The notes under the pieces were generated by a model. It was given only the letters and a program-made list of their open reading frames with translations. It ran no database searches and was not told where the DNA came from. A program made the translations under genes and the position numbers. This document shows, piece by piece, positions 52,160 through 59,935 of a DNA stretch of 64,000 nucleotides. Location of the stretch: contig NZ_JAAAMU010000020.1 of NCBI RefSeq assembly GCF_009909195.1, positions 1 to 64,000 of the forward strand, read 5' to 3'. The DNA is from Paenibacillus sacheonensis. GTDB taxonomy: Bacteria > Bacillota > Bacilli > Paenibacillales > Paenibacillaceae. Every line of letters begins with the position of its first letter. The first letter of the stretch is position 1.

Positions 52160-53179
52160 ATGCATTTCCGAACGCTGCGGCAGCTCGCCGAGCAAGCGGA
52201 AGCCGCCGGATTGTCCATCGGCCGGTACATGCTGCAGGAACAAGCCGGGGAGTCCGGCAAGACGCCCGCAGAGGAATTCCAGCAGATGGCGACATACTAC
52301 GGGATCATGAAGGATGCCGTCCGCCGCGGCTTAACGGAGGACACGACGTCCCGCAGCGGGCTCACCGGCCAGGATGCGAAGCGGATTCTGGCTTATCGCG
52401 GCGGAGCTGCGACGCCTAGCGTAGAAGTGCCGCCTATTGCAGGGGCGGCGCCTGGCGCGGATGCCTCGCCCGGCGCGAAGGCGACGCTCGGCGCGGGATC
52501 GCCCCCCCATGCGGAAGCGCCGCTTGGCGCGGAAGTGCCGCCCGGCGGGCACACGCTGCTCGGCGACGAGGCAAGCCTCGCGATGAGCTACGCGCTAGCC
52601 GTCTCCGAGGTCAACGCCTCGATGGGCCGCATCATCGCGACGCCGACCGCCGGCTCCTGCGGCATCATTCCCGGCGTCTTCGTCAGCTGCCAGGAGCGGT
52701 TCGGCTGGAGCGACGAGGACATGACGCACGGTCTCTTCGCGGCGGGTGCCATCGGCTACGTCATCGCCAACAATTCGTTCGTCTCCGGCGCGGAAGGCGG
52801 CTGCCAGGCGGAGGTCGGCTCCGCGATCGGCATGGCCGCGGGCGCACTGGCGGACATGCGCGGCGCGAAGCCGACGCAGGCCATTCACGCCGTCGGCCTG
52901 GCGCTCAAGAATTCGCTCGGCCTCGTCTGCGATCCCGTCGGCGGCCTGGTGGAAGTGCCCTGCATCGTCCGCAACGGCTTCGGCGCCGTCACCGCGCTGG
53001 CCGCGGCCGACATGGCGCTCGCCGGCGTGCGCAGCGTCATCCCTTCCGACGAAGTCGTCCAGGTCATGCTCGAGGTGGGCACCGCCATGCCGGACACGCT
53101 GCGCGAGACCGCCAGAGGCGGGCTGGCCCAGACGCCGACGGGGCAGCAGATCATGAAGGATTTGCGGAAGAAGAAGTAG
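52160..53179 (+). CDS. sdaAA: L-serine dehydratase, iron-sulfur type, alpha subunit with a Pro/Ala/Gly-rich insert
   Basis: A 339-residue subunit, about 40-50 longer than usual. Cluster and active-site segments ATPTAGSCGIIPG, GAEGGCQAEVGSA and LVCDPVGGLVEVPC are intact. The extra length is one low-complexity insert (about residues 84-134) of imperfect repeats such as GAAPGADASPGAK and APLGAEVPPGG, in the loop where relatives have a short linker. AGAGGAG is 9 bases from the ATG; the gap to sdaAB is 15 bp. Confidence 0.93.
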   Translation: MHFRTLRQLAEQAEAAGLSIGRYMLQEQAGESGKTPAEEFQQMATYYGIMKDAVRRGLTEDTTSRSGLTGQDAKRILAYRGGAATPSVEVPPIAGAAPGADASPGAKATLGAGSPPHAEAPLGAEVPPGGHTLLGDEASLAMSYALAVSEVNASMGRIIATPTAGSCGIIPGVFVSCQERFGWSDEDMTHGLFAAGAIGYVIANNSFVSGAEGGCQAEVGSAIGMAAGALADMRGAKPTQAIHAVGLALKNSLGLVCDPVGGLVEVPCIVRNGFGAVTALAAADMALAGVRSVIPSDEVVQVMLEVGTAMPDTLRETARGGLAQTPTGQQIMKDLRKKK

Positions 53180-53290
53180 CGGGGCAGCGCCGCACTTCCT
53201 TGCCTTCTTCCCTTCTTCCCCGCCACCGCTGCTTTCCTGACCGCACTTGCGACATGAATGTTCCAGCATTGTCTCCCTCAACGCAAGAAA

Positions 53291-53330
53291 AAGGCGCCCC
53301 CTCCGCAGCCGGAGAAGAGCGCCTCTTCTT
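53291..53330. terminator. Bidirectional terminator after sdaAA
   Basis: AGGCGC...CTCCG / cagc / CGGAG...GCGCCT with an A-run before and a T-rich stretch after, between converging stops at 53179 and 53336. Confidence 0.8.
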
Positions 53331-53335
53331 ATCCC

Positions 53336-53608
53336 TTAATAGAAACCGTCATACCCGCCGTACCCGTAGCCGTCGTAGCCGCCATACCCGAAGCCGTCAA
53401 ATCCGGTGAACAAGCCAATCGCCAGCAAATCAAAGAGTACCAAGGGGAGAAGCGCCTTCGTCTTGACCGTCTTCCCTTTTTCCTGCACAAGCACCACGCG
53501 ATTGCCCGAAATTTGCGCCAATGTCCCCGTCACAACCGTTCCGTCCTTCTTGACCGCGTAGATCTTCTTGCCTGTATACTTCGCAAGCTCTTTTTTGCTG
53601 ATCGCCAT
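53336..53608 (-). CDS. Small protein with GYGGYDG-repeat tail, unknown function
   Basis: A 90-residue protein. The first half is a small beta-type domain (KYTGKKIYAVKKDGTVVTG, ISGNRVVLVQ) reminiscent of Sm-like or KOW folds, then a hydrophobic segment (ALLPLVLFDLLAIGLF) and a C-terminal tail FDGFGYGGYDGYGYGGYDGFY of Gly, Tyr and Asp. GGGAGG is 8 bases from the ATG. I know similar tails from spore coat and surface proteins of Bacillales, but this is only an analogy. Confidence 0.75.
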   Translation of the reverse strand: MAISKKELAKYTGKKIYAVKKDGTVVTGTLAQISGNRVVLVQEKGKTVKTKALLPLVLFDLLAIGLFTGFDGFGYGGYDGYGYGGYDGFY

Positions 53609-53752
53609 CCGCCATTCCTCCCATTTGGGTACCTTTGAATCTAGTACTCTATTAATCTATTCCGGCACGCAGGAGGGTGACTGGGATTTCATAGAATCGG
53701 GCGGATCGAAAAAAGGCGCTCCCGAAGGAACGCCCAAACCGAAGTGCAAACT

Positions 53753-53843
53753 GAGCAAGCTGCCGAACAAGCATCCGAGCAGGCTTCCGAACAAGCTGTC
53801 GAGCAAGCATCCGAGCAGGCTTCCGAACAAGCTGTCGAGCAAG
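53753..53843. repeat. 12-bp minisatellite, seven units in a 36-bp higher-order pattern
   Basis: Units of the form GA(A/G)CA(A/G)GC(A/T)(T/G)(C/T)C: the three-unit block at 53765-53800 repeats at 53801-53836 with one base change. Plus-strand reading gives EQA(S/V/A) repeats, other frames also stay open, and no frame has a ribosome binding site. It fills part of the gene-free stretch 53609-54105. Confidence 0.85.
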
Positions 53844-53921
53844 AGGAAACCCGGATTGCGAGCAAGCTGCCAAATGGCTTGCGTCGGCTCCCGGCCTCCC
53901 GCGTATACACTCGGAATCGAA

Positions 53922-54094
53922 AAGCTGCGTCACGGCAGCTTTTTCAGTACCAATCCGCCCAAATGCCCTGGATTGCTGCAAAACGGCAGCTTTTGAGCAT
54001 CCTATGCTGGCGTGCAGCCCGAAAATCATGCCAAAATGCAGCTTTTCAAGCTTTCCCCGTTCAACATGCGCTGAAATGCTGCAAATCAGCAGCT
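53922..54094. repeat. Four-hairpin intergenic array, locus C (GCTGC/GCAGC type)
   Basis: Hairpins GCTGC-gtcacg-GCAGCTTTTT, GCTGC-aaaacg-GCAGCTTTT, a weaker unit ending GCAGCTTTT and GCTGC-aaatca-GCAGCTTT. The right-arm GCAGC starts at 53935, 53986, 54038 and 54089, spacing 51, 52 and 51 bp. The first unit is also terminator-like. It lies just beyond the stop (54106) of the Eis-like gene. Confidence 0.75.
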
Positions 54095-54105
54095 TTCCGA
54101 GCAGT

Positions 54106-55290
54106 CTAGAAGAAATCCGTCAAATACGGCGTTCGCTGCGGGATGGCCGCCTCCAAGCGGTTCACCTGTTCCTGCGAGCCTTGCAGACGCCCGATGCGCG
54201 CCATGAAGCCCGCTCGCTGATACCCCATAAGAAGAGCCGCCAGCGTTTGGATCGTACAGCTCAGCATGCCATCCTCCTGCACTTCGCCTTCGCCAAGCTT
54301 CGTGACCGCAGCAGGTTCCCCGCTAGCCGTGAATTCCAGCCGGTAGGTCCCTTGATTCCAATCCGCATGCTTGTCCGTCACCTGCAGCTGGATCGGTTCG
54401 GCCTCAGCGTCTACCGCAAAAGCGTACTGCTTCAGAAACGCTTCGACATCGACGATTCGCGCCGAGAAATAAGGGACCCGCTCCTGCTTGAACCGGGGAT
54501 CCTGCGTCAGGAACGGAAGCTGATCGTCCACGGGCGCTTTAACCTCCACCTTCGCGATCATGGAGTCGTGATCGGCAATGAATTTCCACAGCCCTCTTCG
54601 CGCTTCCTCGTCGAGGAACACCAATTCATGCAGCGTCGCAACCCGATTGCTCACGTGGTAATAGACATACCCCCGAGGTTCTCCCTGCGGGTTCGCGTAG
54701 ATCGCCGCCGTGCCCTTCTTGCGCAGCGTATTCGTCGTCCACCATGCCTCGTCGCGATCTATCATTCCGTTGAATTGCTTCGCGTACTCCGCATAGATTG
54801 CGTTCAGCAGCTTTCCATCCTTCGCCGCGCGCCTGACCGTGCTGCCTTCCGCCGCCTCGAACTTGGGCAGCTTGTCGACGGGAATCTCGTAGTGGAGTTG
54901 ATCGACGAACGCCTCCCAGCCGTATTTCCGATAGAATTCAAACTTGAACGGCGACAGCAAAGACACCGTCTGCCCCCGATCCCGCATCGTCTTGAGCGAT
55001 TGACCGAGCAGCCGCGCAACCATTCCCCCGCGCCGGTACTCCGGCCAGGTGGCAACGCCGCCGATGCCTCCCATCGCGAAACGTCGTCCGTTCACCCAGA
55101 TATGCAGCGGAATCAGCTGGAGCTTGGCAGCCAATTTGCCGTCCGCGAAATAGCCCCACACTTGATTCTCGTCGGTTCGGCCGATCTGCTCGTTCCTGTC
55201 TTCCTCCTTCAGCTCATACTGAAACGCGAACTCGGACAACGCGAAGCTATCCGCCAGCTCGTCCCGATGCAGCGTACGTAATTCGTTCAT
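54106..55290 (-). CDS. Eis-like GNAT acetyltransferase with C-terminal SCP2-like domain
   Basis: A 394-residue protein. The N-terminal GNAT has IGGVATWPEYRRGGMVARLLG (acetyl-CoA loop) and SLLSPFKFEFYRKYGWEAF; a second, degenerate GNAT domain follows (GYVYYHVSNRVATLHELVFLD); the C-terminal about 100 residues (RIVDVEAFLKQYAF ... ALLMGYQRAGFMARIGRL) resemble the sterol-carrier-like domain of Eis. The terminal PYLTDFF offers the usual C-terminal carboxylate. Mycobacterial Eis acetylates aminoglycosides; substrate here unknown. Confidence 0.9.
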   Translation of the reverse strand: MNELRTLHRDELADSFALSEFAFQYELKEEDRNEQIGRTDENQVWGYFADGKLAAKLQLIPLHIWVNGRRFAMGGIGGVATWPEYRRGGMVARLLGQSLKTMRDRGQTVSLLSPFKFEFYRKYGWEAFVDQLHYEIPVDKLPKFEAAEGSTVRRAAKDGKLLNAIYAEYAKQFNGMIDRDEAWWTTNTLRKKGTAAIYANPQGEPRGYVYYHVSNRVATLHELVFLDEEARRGLWKFIADHDSMIAKVEVKAPVDDQLPFLTQDPRFKQERVPYFSARIVDVEAFLKQYAFAVDAEAEPIQLQVTDKHADWNQGTYRLEFTASGEPAAVTKLGEGEVQEDGMLSCTIQTLAALLMGYQRAGFMARIGRLQGSQEQVNRLEAAIPQRTPYLTDFF

Positions 55291-55394
55291 GCGTATCCCT
55301 CATTTCATGCAAGTTAATTGAGATTCGGGCCAGTCCTGCCCGCCCTGGCATGCCTAGTTCGGAGACCGGCCTTCTCGTAAGCGTGACTGTTCGG

Positions 55395-55976
55395 CTAGAA
55401 GGAATACGTCAGGCCTCGATGACGTTCCAGCCAGACCGAAAATTGTTCCTTGGATTGCACGCCTTCGAACACGGCTTCATAGATATCCACGCTGAAGAAG
55501 CGTTTCCGGTAATCCGCATGCCGGTACAGCTCGTTCTTCAAAGCGAGGATGACGGGCCGGTTGCCGTCATGAAGCCGGGCCTGCAGCAGCGCGAACGCCT
55601 CTTCCTTCCGCTTGTACTGCTCCGAATCGATCGCCCACACGTCGATCTTCCACGCTTGACCGAACAGCTTGGCATACGTTCCCCAATACAATCCCTTCGG
55701 CAAATGGGCCGACTCGCCGTTCGACTCGTTCCTGTAGCTCATCTTAGACGGCTGCAAGCATTCGGAGATCGCCTTGCCTAATTCGAAGAACCAGGACGTA
55801 CTGCGGTCCTCCGTCACCAAATACATATCCAGGTCCCGCCATGTCATCAGATCCAAGGCATAGCTGCCTTGCACGACAGGCTGTCCGTATGCAGCCATTG
55901 CAGCCATAAGACCGTGCTCGTTCAGAATCCGATCGGCCTCATGGCGAATAGCTTCGCTTAACGTCCTGTCGGACAT
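55395..55976 (-). CDS. Nucleotidyltransferase-like protein
   Basis: A 193-residue protein. VVQGSYALDLMTWRDLDMYLV fits the polymerase-beta-like pattern GS...DxD; later DVWAIDSEQYKRK may give the third carboxylate. It lacks similarity I can place to a specific resistance enzyme. AAGGAGGAAG precedes the ATG at 55976; a longer frame to 56021 overlaps the next gene's end. It follows the glycosidase at 56028 with a 51-bp gap. Confidence 0.75.
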   Translation of the reverse strand: MSDRTLSEAIRHEADRILNEHGLMAAMAAYGQPVVQGSYALDLMTWRDLDMYLVTEDRSTSWFFELGKAISECLQPSKMSYRNESNGESAHLPKGLYWGTYAKLFGQAWKIDVWAIDSEQYKRKEEAFALLQARLHDGNRPVILALKNELYRHADYRKRFFSVDIYEAVFEGVQSKEQFSVWLERHRGLTYSF

Positions 55977-56027
55977 TGCGGCTTCCTCCTTTTTCGAACC
56001 GTCGTCCAACGGTCGATTCACGGTCGG

Positions 56028-57047
56028 CTATTCGCCCGCCAACGGCCGGGACGCGGCAACGCAGATCGTGCGGAACTCATTGCCGAAATTCGTCGTCGGA
56101 TCGCCCGGCCGGTTCGGGCGGCACGCGCAGTAATAGTGGTACAGCACGCCCTCGTGCCTGACGACGCTCGGCTTATGCGCATGAGTCGCGTCGATCTCGC
56201 CCGCTTCGCCGCTGCGCAGAATCGGCTCCTCGAGCTTCGTCCATGACGTCAAATCGTCCGACAGCGCAAGGCCTTCCTGCGCATGCCGGCCGTCAAACCC
56301 GAAGAAATACATCAGCCAGCGATCCCCGTCCTTCACGACGCACGGGTCGCTCACGAAGCGAGAATCCCAGCGGCCTTCGGTCACGCGCAGAACCGGATTC
56401 GCGGCGGAGCGCGTCCAATCGGTCAGGTTGTCCGACACGGCGTACCCGGTCTGCTCGATCCAGTCATCCTCGGCGTCGGGCATATTCTTTGCATTATAGA
56501 ACATATAGAATTTTCCTTCATGCTCGATGATGCACTCCTTGTACAGGCCGCCGCGTTCCCATGCCTCGCCGTCCTCCGGCGTCAGAATCGGCTCCGGCAG
56601 TCGGTTCCACGTGAGCAGATCCTCGTCCTGCGTCCAAGCCAGTCCGATCCGCGCCGGTCCGGCCTCGTAACCGTCGTCCGGATACGCATGATAGACGAGC
56701 CAGTAACGGTCGTTCCACTTCTTCAGCTTCGGCACGCCGTCCAGGTCGTTCTCGCGCAGCAGCCAGCAGCCTGCCGCATTGCGGCTGTCCCATCCGCTGC
56801 CTTCGCCGCGCTTTAGAATGACGCCGTACGGCGTCCAGTCGATCAGATTGTCGCTCGTCGCAAGCGCCGTTTGGTAGGCGACGCCGTTGAAGCCGACGTG
56901 CAGCATGAAGAACTTGTCTTGATGGCGAAACACGAACGGGCAATCCACCGCGAGCTCGTCGTAAGCGCCCGGCACGCCCGAACCCGTCAGCACGGGACGA
57001 TCCAATTTATACGGCGTCAAATACTTTTCGATCCCCTGGGTAATCAT
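56028..57047 (-). CDS. GH43/GH130-like five-bladed propeller glycosidase
   Basis: A 339-residue cytoplasmic propeller: AVDCPFVFRHQDKFFMLHVGF, WLVYHAYPDDGYEAGPARIGLA, CIIEHEGKFYMFYNAKNM, SDPCVVKDGDRWLMYFFGFDGRH and KPSVVRHEGVLYHYYCACR give about five blades with acidic residues at blade starts. It is similar in fold to the protein at 19737 but distinct in sequence. GAAGGA lies near the ATG. The substrate is not readable. Confidence 0.85.
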   Translation of the reverse strand: MITQGIEKYLTPYKLDRPVLTGSGVPGAYDELAVDCPFVFRHQDKFFMLHVGFNGVAYQTALATSDNLIDWTPYGVILKRGEGSGWDSRNAAGCWLLRENDLDGVPKLKKWNDRYWLVYHAYPDDGYEAGPARIGLAWTQDEDLLTWNRLPEPILTPEDGEAWERGGLYKECIIEHEGKFYMFYNAKNMPDAEDDWIEQTGYAVSDNLTDWTRSAANPVLRVTEGRWDSRFVSDPCVVKDGDRWLMYFFGFDGRHAQEGLALSDDLTSWTKLEEPILRSGEAGEIDATHAHKPSVVRHEGVLYHYYCACRPNRPGDPTTNFGNEFRTICVAASRPLAGE

Positions 57048-57267
57048 GTTCTTCCTTCACTCCGATCCGGAAAGATTGTCCGACTGCCAACCGCGCAATT
57101 CGGCAAGCGCTGTCCATGCATCGCGTATTCAAGCATCCCAAGCGCCTTCTGTACGAGTTCGGCATCGCTCCCCCCATCCCTGCTTCGTAGGCTCCCGCGT
57201 CCGATCCGTTCAACCTGAAATCCACCCGGCCGTAAGTCCGGTCGTTCACGCCAAGACAGAAGTCCTT

Positions 57268-57295
57268 TTGCGATTTTCTTCGGCCATGATAAAAT
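57268..57295 (+). promoter_or_regulatory. Candidate promoter of the HD-domain gene
   Basis: -35 TTGCGA (57268-57273) and -10 TAAAAT (57290-57295), 16 bp apart, 54 bp before the ATG at 57349. The rest of the 301-bp gap 57048-57348 shows no other feature. Confidence 0.5.
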
Positions 57296-57348
57296 GCACG
57301 GTAACGGATCGGCGATTGAAATCCTGCACGACGAAGGAGATTTTCGAG

Positions 57349-57942
57349 ATGGAAGCAGAACGGATCAGGCAGCAAATACAGTTCATACGCGAGATCGACG
57401 AGCTGAAGCACGTGCTGCGCCAATCGTACCTGATGAACGGCTCGCGGCGCGAGAACGACGCCGAGCATACGTGGCATATCGCCGTCATGGCTCTATTGCT
57501 TCAGGAGCATGCCGCGGATCAAACGCTGGACGTGAAGAAGGTCGTTCACCTGCTGCTCATTCATGACTTGGTCGAGATCGATACGGGCGATACGTTCGCC
57601 TACGACACCAAGGGCTACGAGGATAAATGGGAACGCGAATTAGCGGCGGCCAAACGGATCTTCGGACTGCTGCCGGCGGACCAGCGGGAGGCGTGGATGG
57701 CGTTGTGGATCGAGTTCGAGGAAGGGCAGACGGCAGAAGCCCGGTATGCCGCGGCGATCGATCGGCTTCACCCGGTGCTGCACAACTTCTATACCGAGGG
57801 CAAGGCATGGAAAGCGCACCACGTATCGGTGGCGGCCGTCAAGAAGAGAATGGCCGTCATTGCCGAAGCCGCCCCCGCCTTGGGACGTTTCGTGGATGAA
57901 CTGCTGGAAGAGGCGGTAGCCAAAGGATATTTACTGCCGTAG
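57349..57942 (+). CDS. HD-domain phosphohydrolase (YfbR-like)
   Basis: A 197-residue protein with the HD signature: RRENDAEHTWHIAVMALLL (first His), LLIHDLVEIDTGDTFAYD (His-Asp) and DRLHPVLHNFYTEGKAW (distal Asp). Such proteins are often 5'-deoxynucleotidases or related metal-dependent phosphatases. AAGGAG lies 9 bases from the ATG at 57349; the open frame further upstream (to 57046) is low-quality sequence and rejected. Confidence 0.9.
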   Translation: MEAERIRQQIQFIREIDELKHVLRQSYLMNGSRRENDAEHTWHIAVMALLLQEHAADQTLDVKKVVHLLLIHDLVEIDTGDTFAYDTKGYEDKWERELAAAKRIFGLLPADQREAWMALWIEFEEGQTAEARYAAAIDRLHPVLHNFYTEGKAWKAHHVSVAAVKKRMAVIAEAAPALGRFVDELLEEAVAKGYLLP

Positions 57943-57992
57943 GGTTGCCGCGGCTTACCAGGAATGTTAAAATTCAATTAAGGACACTTTTC

Positions 57993-58017
57993 GTCCCTAC
58001 GGGACATTTCATGTCCC
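57993..58017 (+). promoter_or_regulatory. Mutually exclusive short hairpins upstream of the DinB-like gene
   Basis: GTCCC-tac-GGGAC (57993-58005) and GGGACAT-ttc-ATGTCCC (58001-58017) share their middle arm, so only one can form. The site is 37 bp before the ATG at 58054. It could be an operator or a leader switch; nothing decides which. Confidence 0.4.
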
Positions 58018-58053
58018 TATTGGGTCAAATTCAAAATAAGCGAGGGATATGCG

Positions 58054-58539
58054 ATGAACCCCTTATTCAAGCAGCTTGAATTTATCCGTCAGTTGACGAT
58101 CCGTGCCGTGGAAGGACGGCCTGAGAGCGCGCTGAATGCCGTTCCGAATGGCTTCAATAACAATGTCAGTTGGAATTTGGGGCATATTTACTACGTTCAG
58201 GAGAGGTTTGCTTTTCATTTTGCCGGCGAGCCCATGCTGTTGCCCGACAACTTCGAGCGCATGTTCGCAAGTGGCACCAAACCTGCCGATTGGAACGGGG
58301 AGGCTCCCTCGTCCGAGACGTTGATTAAGCTGCTTGCGGATCAGCAGGTACGCATTCAACGGTCGCTGCAAGACCGTTTATACGAAGAAGTAAAAGCCCC
58401 TTACACGACAAAGAACGGGTTAACTTTACGCACCGTTCACGAATTTCTGAGCTATACCCTCTATCACGAAGGGATGCATTATAATGCGATCGGCCTGCTG
58501 CTGCGTTTCGCGAACAGGGAAGCCGAAGGAAAAGCTTAA
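58054..58539 (+). CDS. DinB-family protein
   Basis: A 161-residue four-helix-bundle protein. Metal-binding His residues are seen in NVSWNLGHIYYVQERF and the C-terminal YTLYHEGMHYNAIGLLLR, the DinB/YfiT pattern. The family includes thiol-dependent transferases (bacillithiol) and stress proteins. GAGGGA stands 6 bases before the ATG; followed by its own terminator. Confidence 0.9.
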   Translation: MNPLFKQLEFIRQLTIRAVEGRPESALNAVPNGFNNNVSWNLGHIYYVQERFAFHFAGEPMLLPDNFERMFASGTKPADWNGEAPSSETLIKLLADQQVRIQRSLQDRLYEEVKAPYTTKNGLTLRTVHEFLSYTLYHEGMHYNAIGLLLRFANREAEGKA

Positions 58540-58551
58540 TCCGCTGTAAAC

Positions 58552-58592
58552 GCCGAACGAAACAGGCAAAGCCTGAGCTTCGTTCGGCTTTC
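58552..58592 (+). terminator. Terminator of the DinB-like gene
   Basis: GCCGAACGAA-a-CAGGC/aaa/GCCTG-agc-TTCGTTCGGC followed by TTT, starting 13 bp after the stop at 58539. Confidence 0.85.
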
Positions 58593-58696
58593 TGCTTTTC
58601 CATGAGGTATAATCAGGCTATCGCTGCTAATAGCAACAACTCAGCCCCTTACGCACAATAGGTACATGCGTCATTATCAGAGGAGGTTCGAAAAGG

Positions 58697-59482
58697 ATGG
58701 ATTTGGAACTCGAAGGACGTAACGTCATCGTGACGGCAGCCAGCAAAGGGCTCGGAAAAGCAGCCGCGCTGCGCATCTCGCAGGAGGGAGCCAACGTGGT
58801 CGTTTGCGGCCGAAACGCGGAAACGATCGAAGCGGCGGCAGCCGACATCCGATCGGCGACCGGCGGCGACGTGCTTGCCGTGCGGGCCGACCTCTCCTCT
58901 GCCTCGGACATCGAATCGCTCGTCGCGGCGAGCGTGGACCGATTCGGCCGCATCGACGGGCTCGTGTGCAGCGCGGGCGGCCCGCCCTCCGGACCGTTCG
59001 CGTCGATAACGGACGAGCAATGGGAGTCGGCGTTCCAATTGAACGTGATGAGCGTCGTGCGCCTGATCCGGCGGACGCTGCCTCATTTTCCCGCGGAGGG
59101 CGGACGGATCGTCTACGTCTCCTCGACGTCGATCAAGCAGCCGATCCCGGGCCTCGTGCTCAGCAACGCGCTGCGCCTCGGCGTGCAGGGGCTGATCAAG
59201 ACGCTCGCCGACGAATACGCGCCGCGGAACATCCTGATTAACTCCGCCGCGCCGGGCCGTTTCGATACGGACCGCATCCGGACGCTGGACAAGGCGCGTG
59301 CCGCAAGCACGGACATCTCGTACGAGGAGCAGGTTGCAAGGTCCGAGCGCGAAATCGGAATCGGACGCTACGGCCAGCCGGAAGAATTCGCCCGCTACGT
59401 GGCATTCTTGGTCTCGCCCGCGAATAGCTACGTAACCGGGCAGAGCTTGATGGTGGACGGCGGGTTGGTACGGGGCATTTAG
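58697..59482 (+). CDS. Short-chain dehydrogenase/reductase with atypical active site
   Basis: A 261-residue SDR. NAD(P)-binding [23 protein letters not shown] and [12 protein letters not shown] are present, but the catalytic YxxxK is replaced by SNALR ([13 protein letters not shown]), as in a known subgroup of Bacillota SDRs. The C-terminal [10 protein letters not shown] is typical. AGGAGG precedes the ATG by 10 bases. Catalysis may follow a different mechanism or the protein may be a non-enzymatic relative. Confidence 0.9.
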   Translation: MDLELEGRNVIVTAASKGLGKAAALRISQEGANVVVCGRNAETIEAAAADIRSATGGDVLAVRADLSSASDIESLVAASVDRFGRIDGLVCSAGGPPSGPFASITDEQWESAFQLNVMSVVRLIRRTLPHFPAEGGRIVYVSSTSIKQPIPGLVLSNALRLGVQGLIKTLADEYAPRNILINSAAPGRFDTDRIRTLDKARAASTDISYEEQVARSEREIGIGRYGQPEEFARYVAFLVSPANSYVTGQSLMVDGGLVRGI

Positions 59483-59598
59483 CCGTGTTTGGCCTTGGAG
59501 AGTTTGCTTCGAGGACTTGCGGCGAAGAGATATACCTGTGAATCGTTGGATCCCGCACCTATTGCCGCTCACGGCTCATCAGGCCTGCCTGGAAATCG

Positions 59599-59788
59599 AA
59601 AATAGGTGCAATTCTGCAACTATTCCCGCCAATTAAGCCCGGAATTAGAAATAGGTGCAATTCTGCAACTATTTCGCTGATTTCGAGTCAGTCTAGCACT
59701 TGAGCGGATGAATAGTTGCACGATTGCACTTATTTCGTTTTGACGTGGTTTTCGCTCGAAAATAAGTGCAGATTTGCACCTATTTCGA
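59599..59788. repeat. Four-hairpin intergenic array, locus E (AAATAAGTGCA type)
   Basis: Hairpins AATAGGTGCA-attc-TGCAACTATT (two copies, 59601 and 59650), AATAGTTGCA-cgat-TGCACTTATT (59711) and AAATAAGTGCA-gatt-TGCACCTATTT (59761). Spacing 49, 61 and 50 bp. Same core sequence and geometry as locus B, 37 kb away. It fills most of the 453-bp gap 59483-59935. Confidence 0.85.
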
Positions 59789-59850
59789 GAGGGTCGGACT
59801 GTTGATTTGTTCGAGTCCCGCTCGGGCAGCTCTCCATCCTCAACAGCAAC

Positions 59851-59886
59851 AGCCCCGAAAGAGCCTATCGGCTCCTTCGGGGCTTC
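59851..59886. terminator. Hairpin terminator between the SDR and GH78 genes
   Basis: AGCCCCGAA(a)GAGCC / tatc / GGCTC(c)TTCGGGGCT, 50 bp beyond the GH78 stop. No long T-run on either strand, so it is less certain than the others. Confidence 0.65.
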
Positions 59887-59935
59887 TCGCGTGCAGCGTT
59901 CCATCTCCCGCGCTGCGTATGGTCAATCTCTGCTG

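Noticed and set aside
53568..54109. Plus- and minus-strand frames over the 12-bp minisatellite (EQAS or GSLLGCL repeats)
   Set aside because: All frames stay open because the repeat unit is a multiple of three; no start context and no homology.
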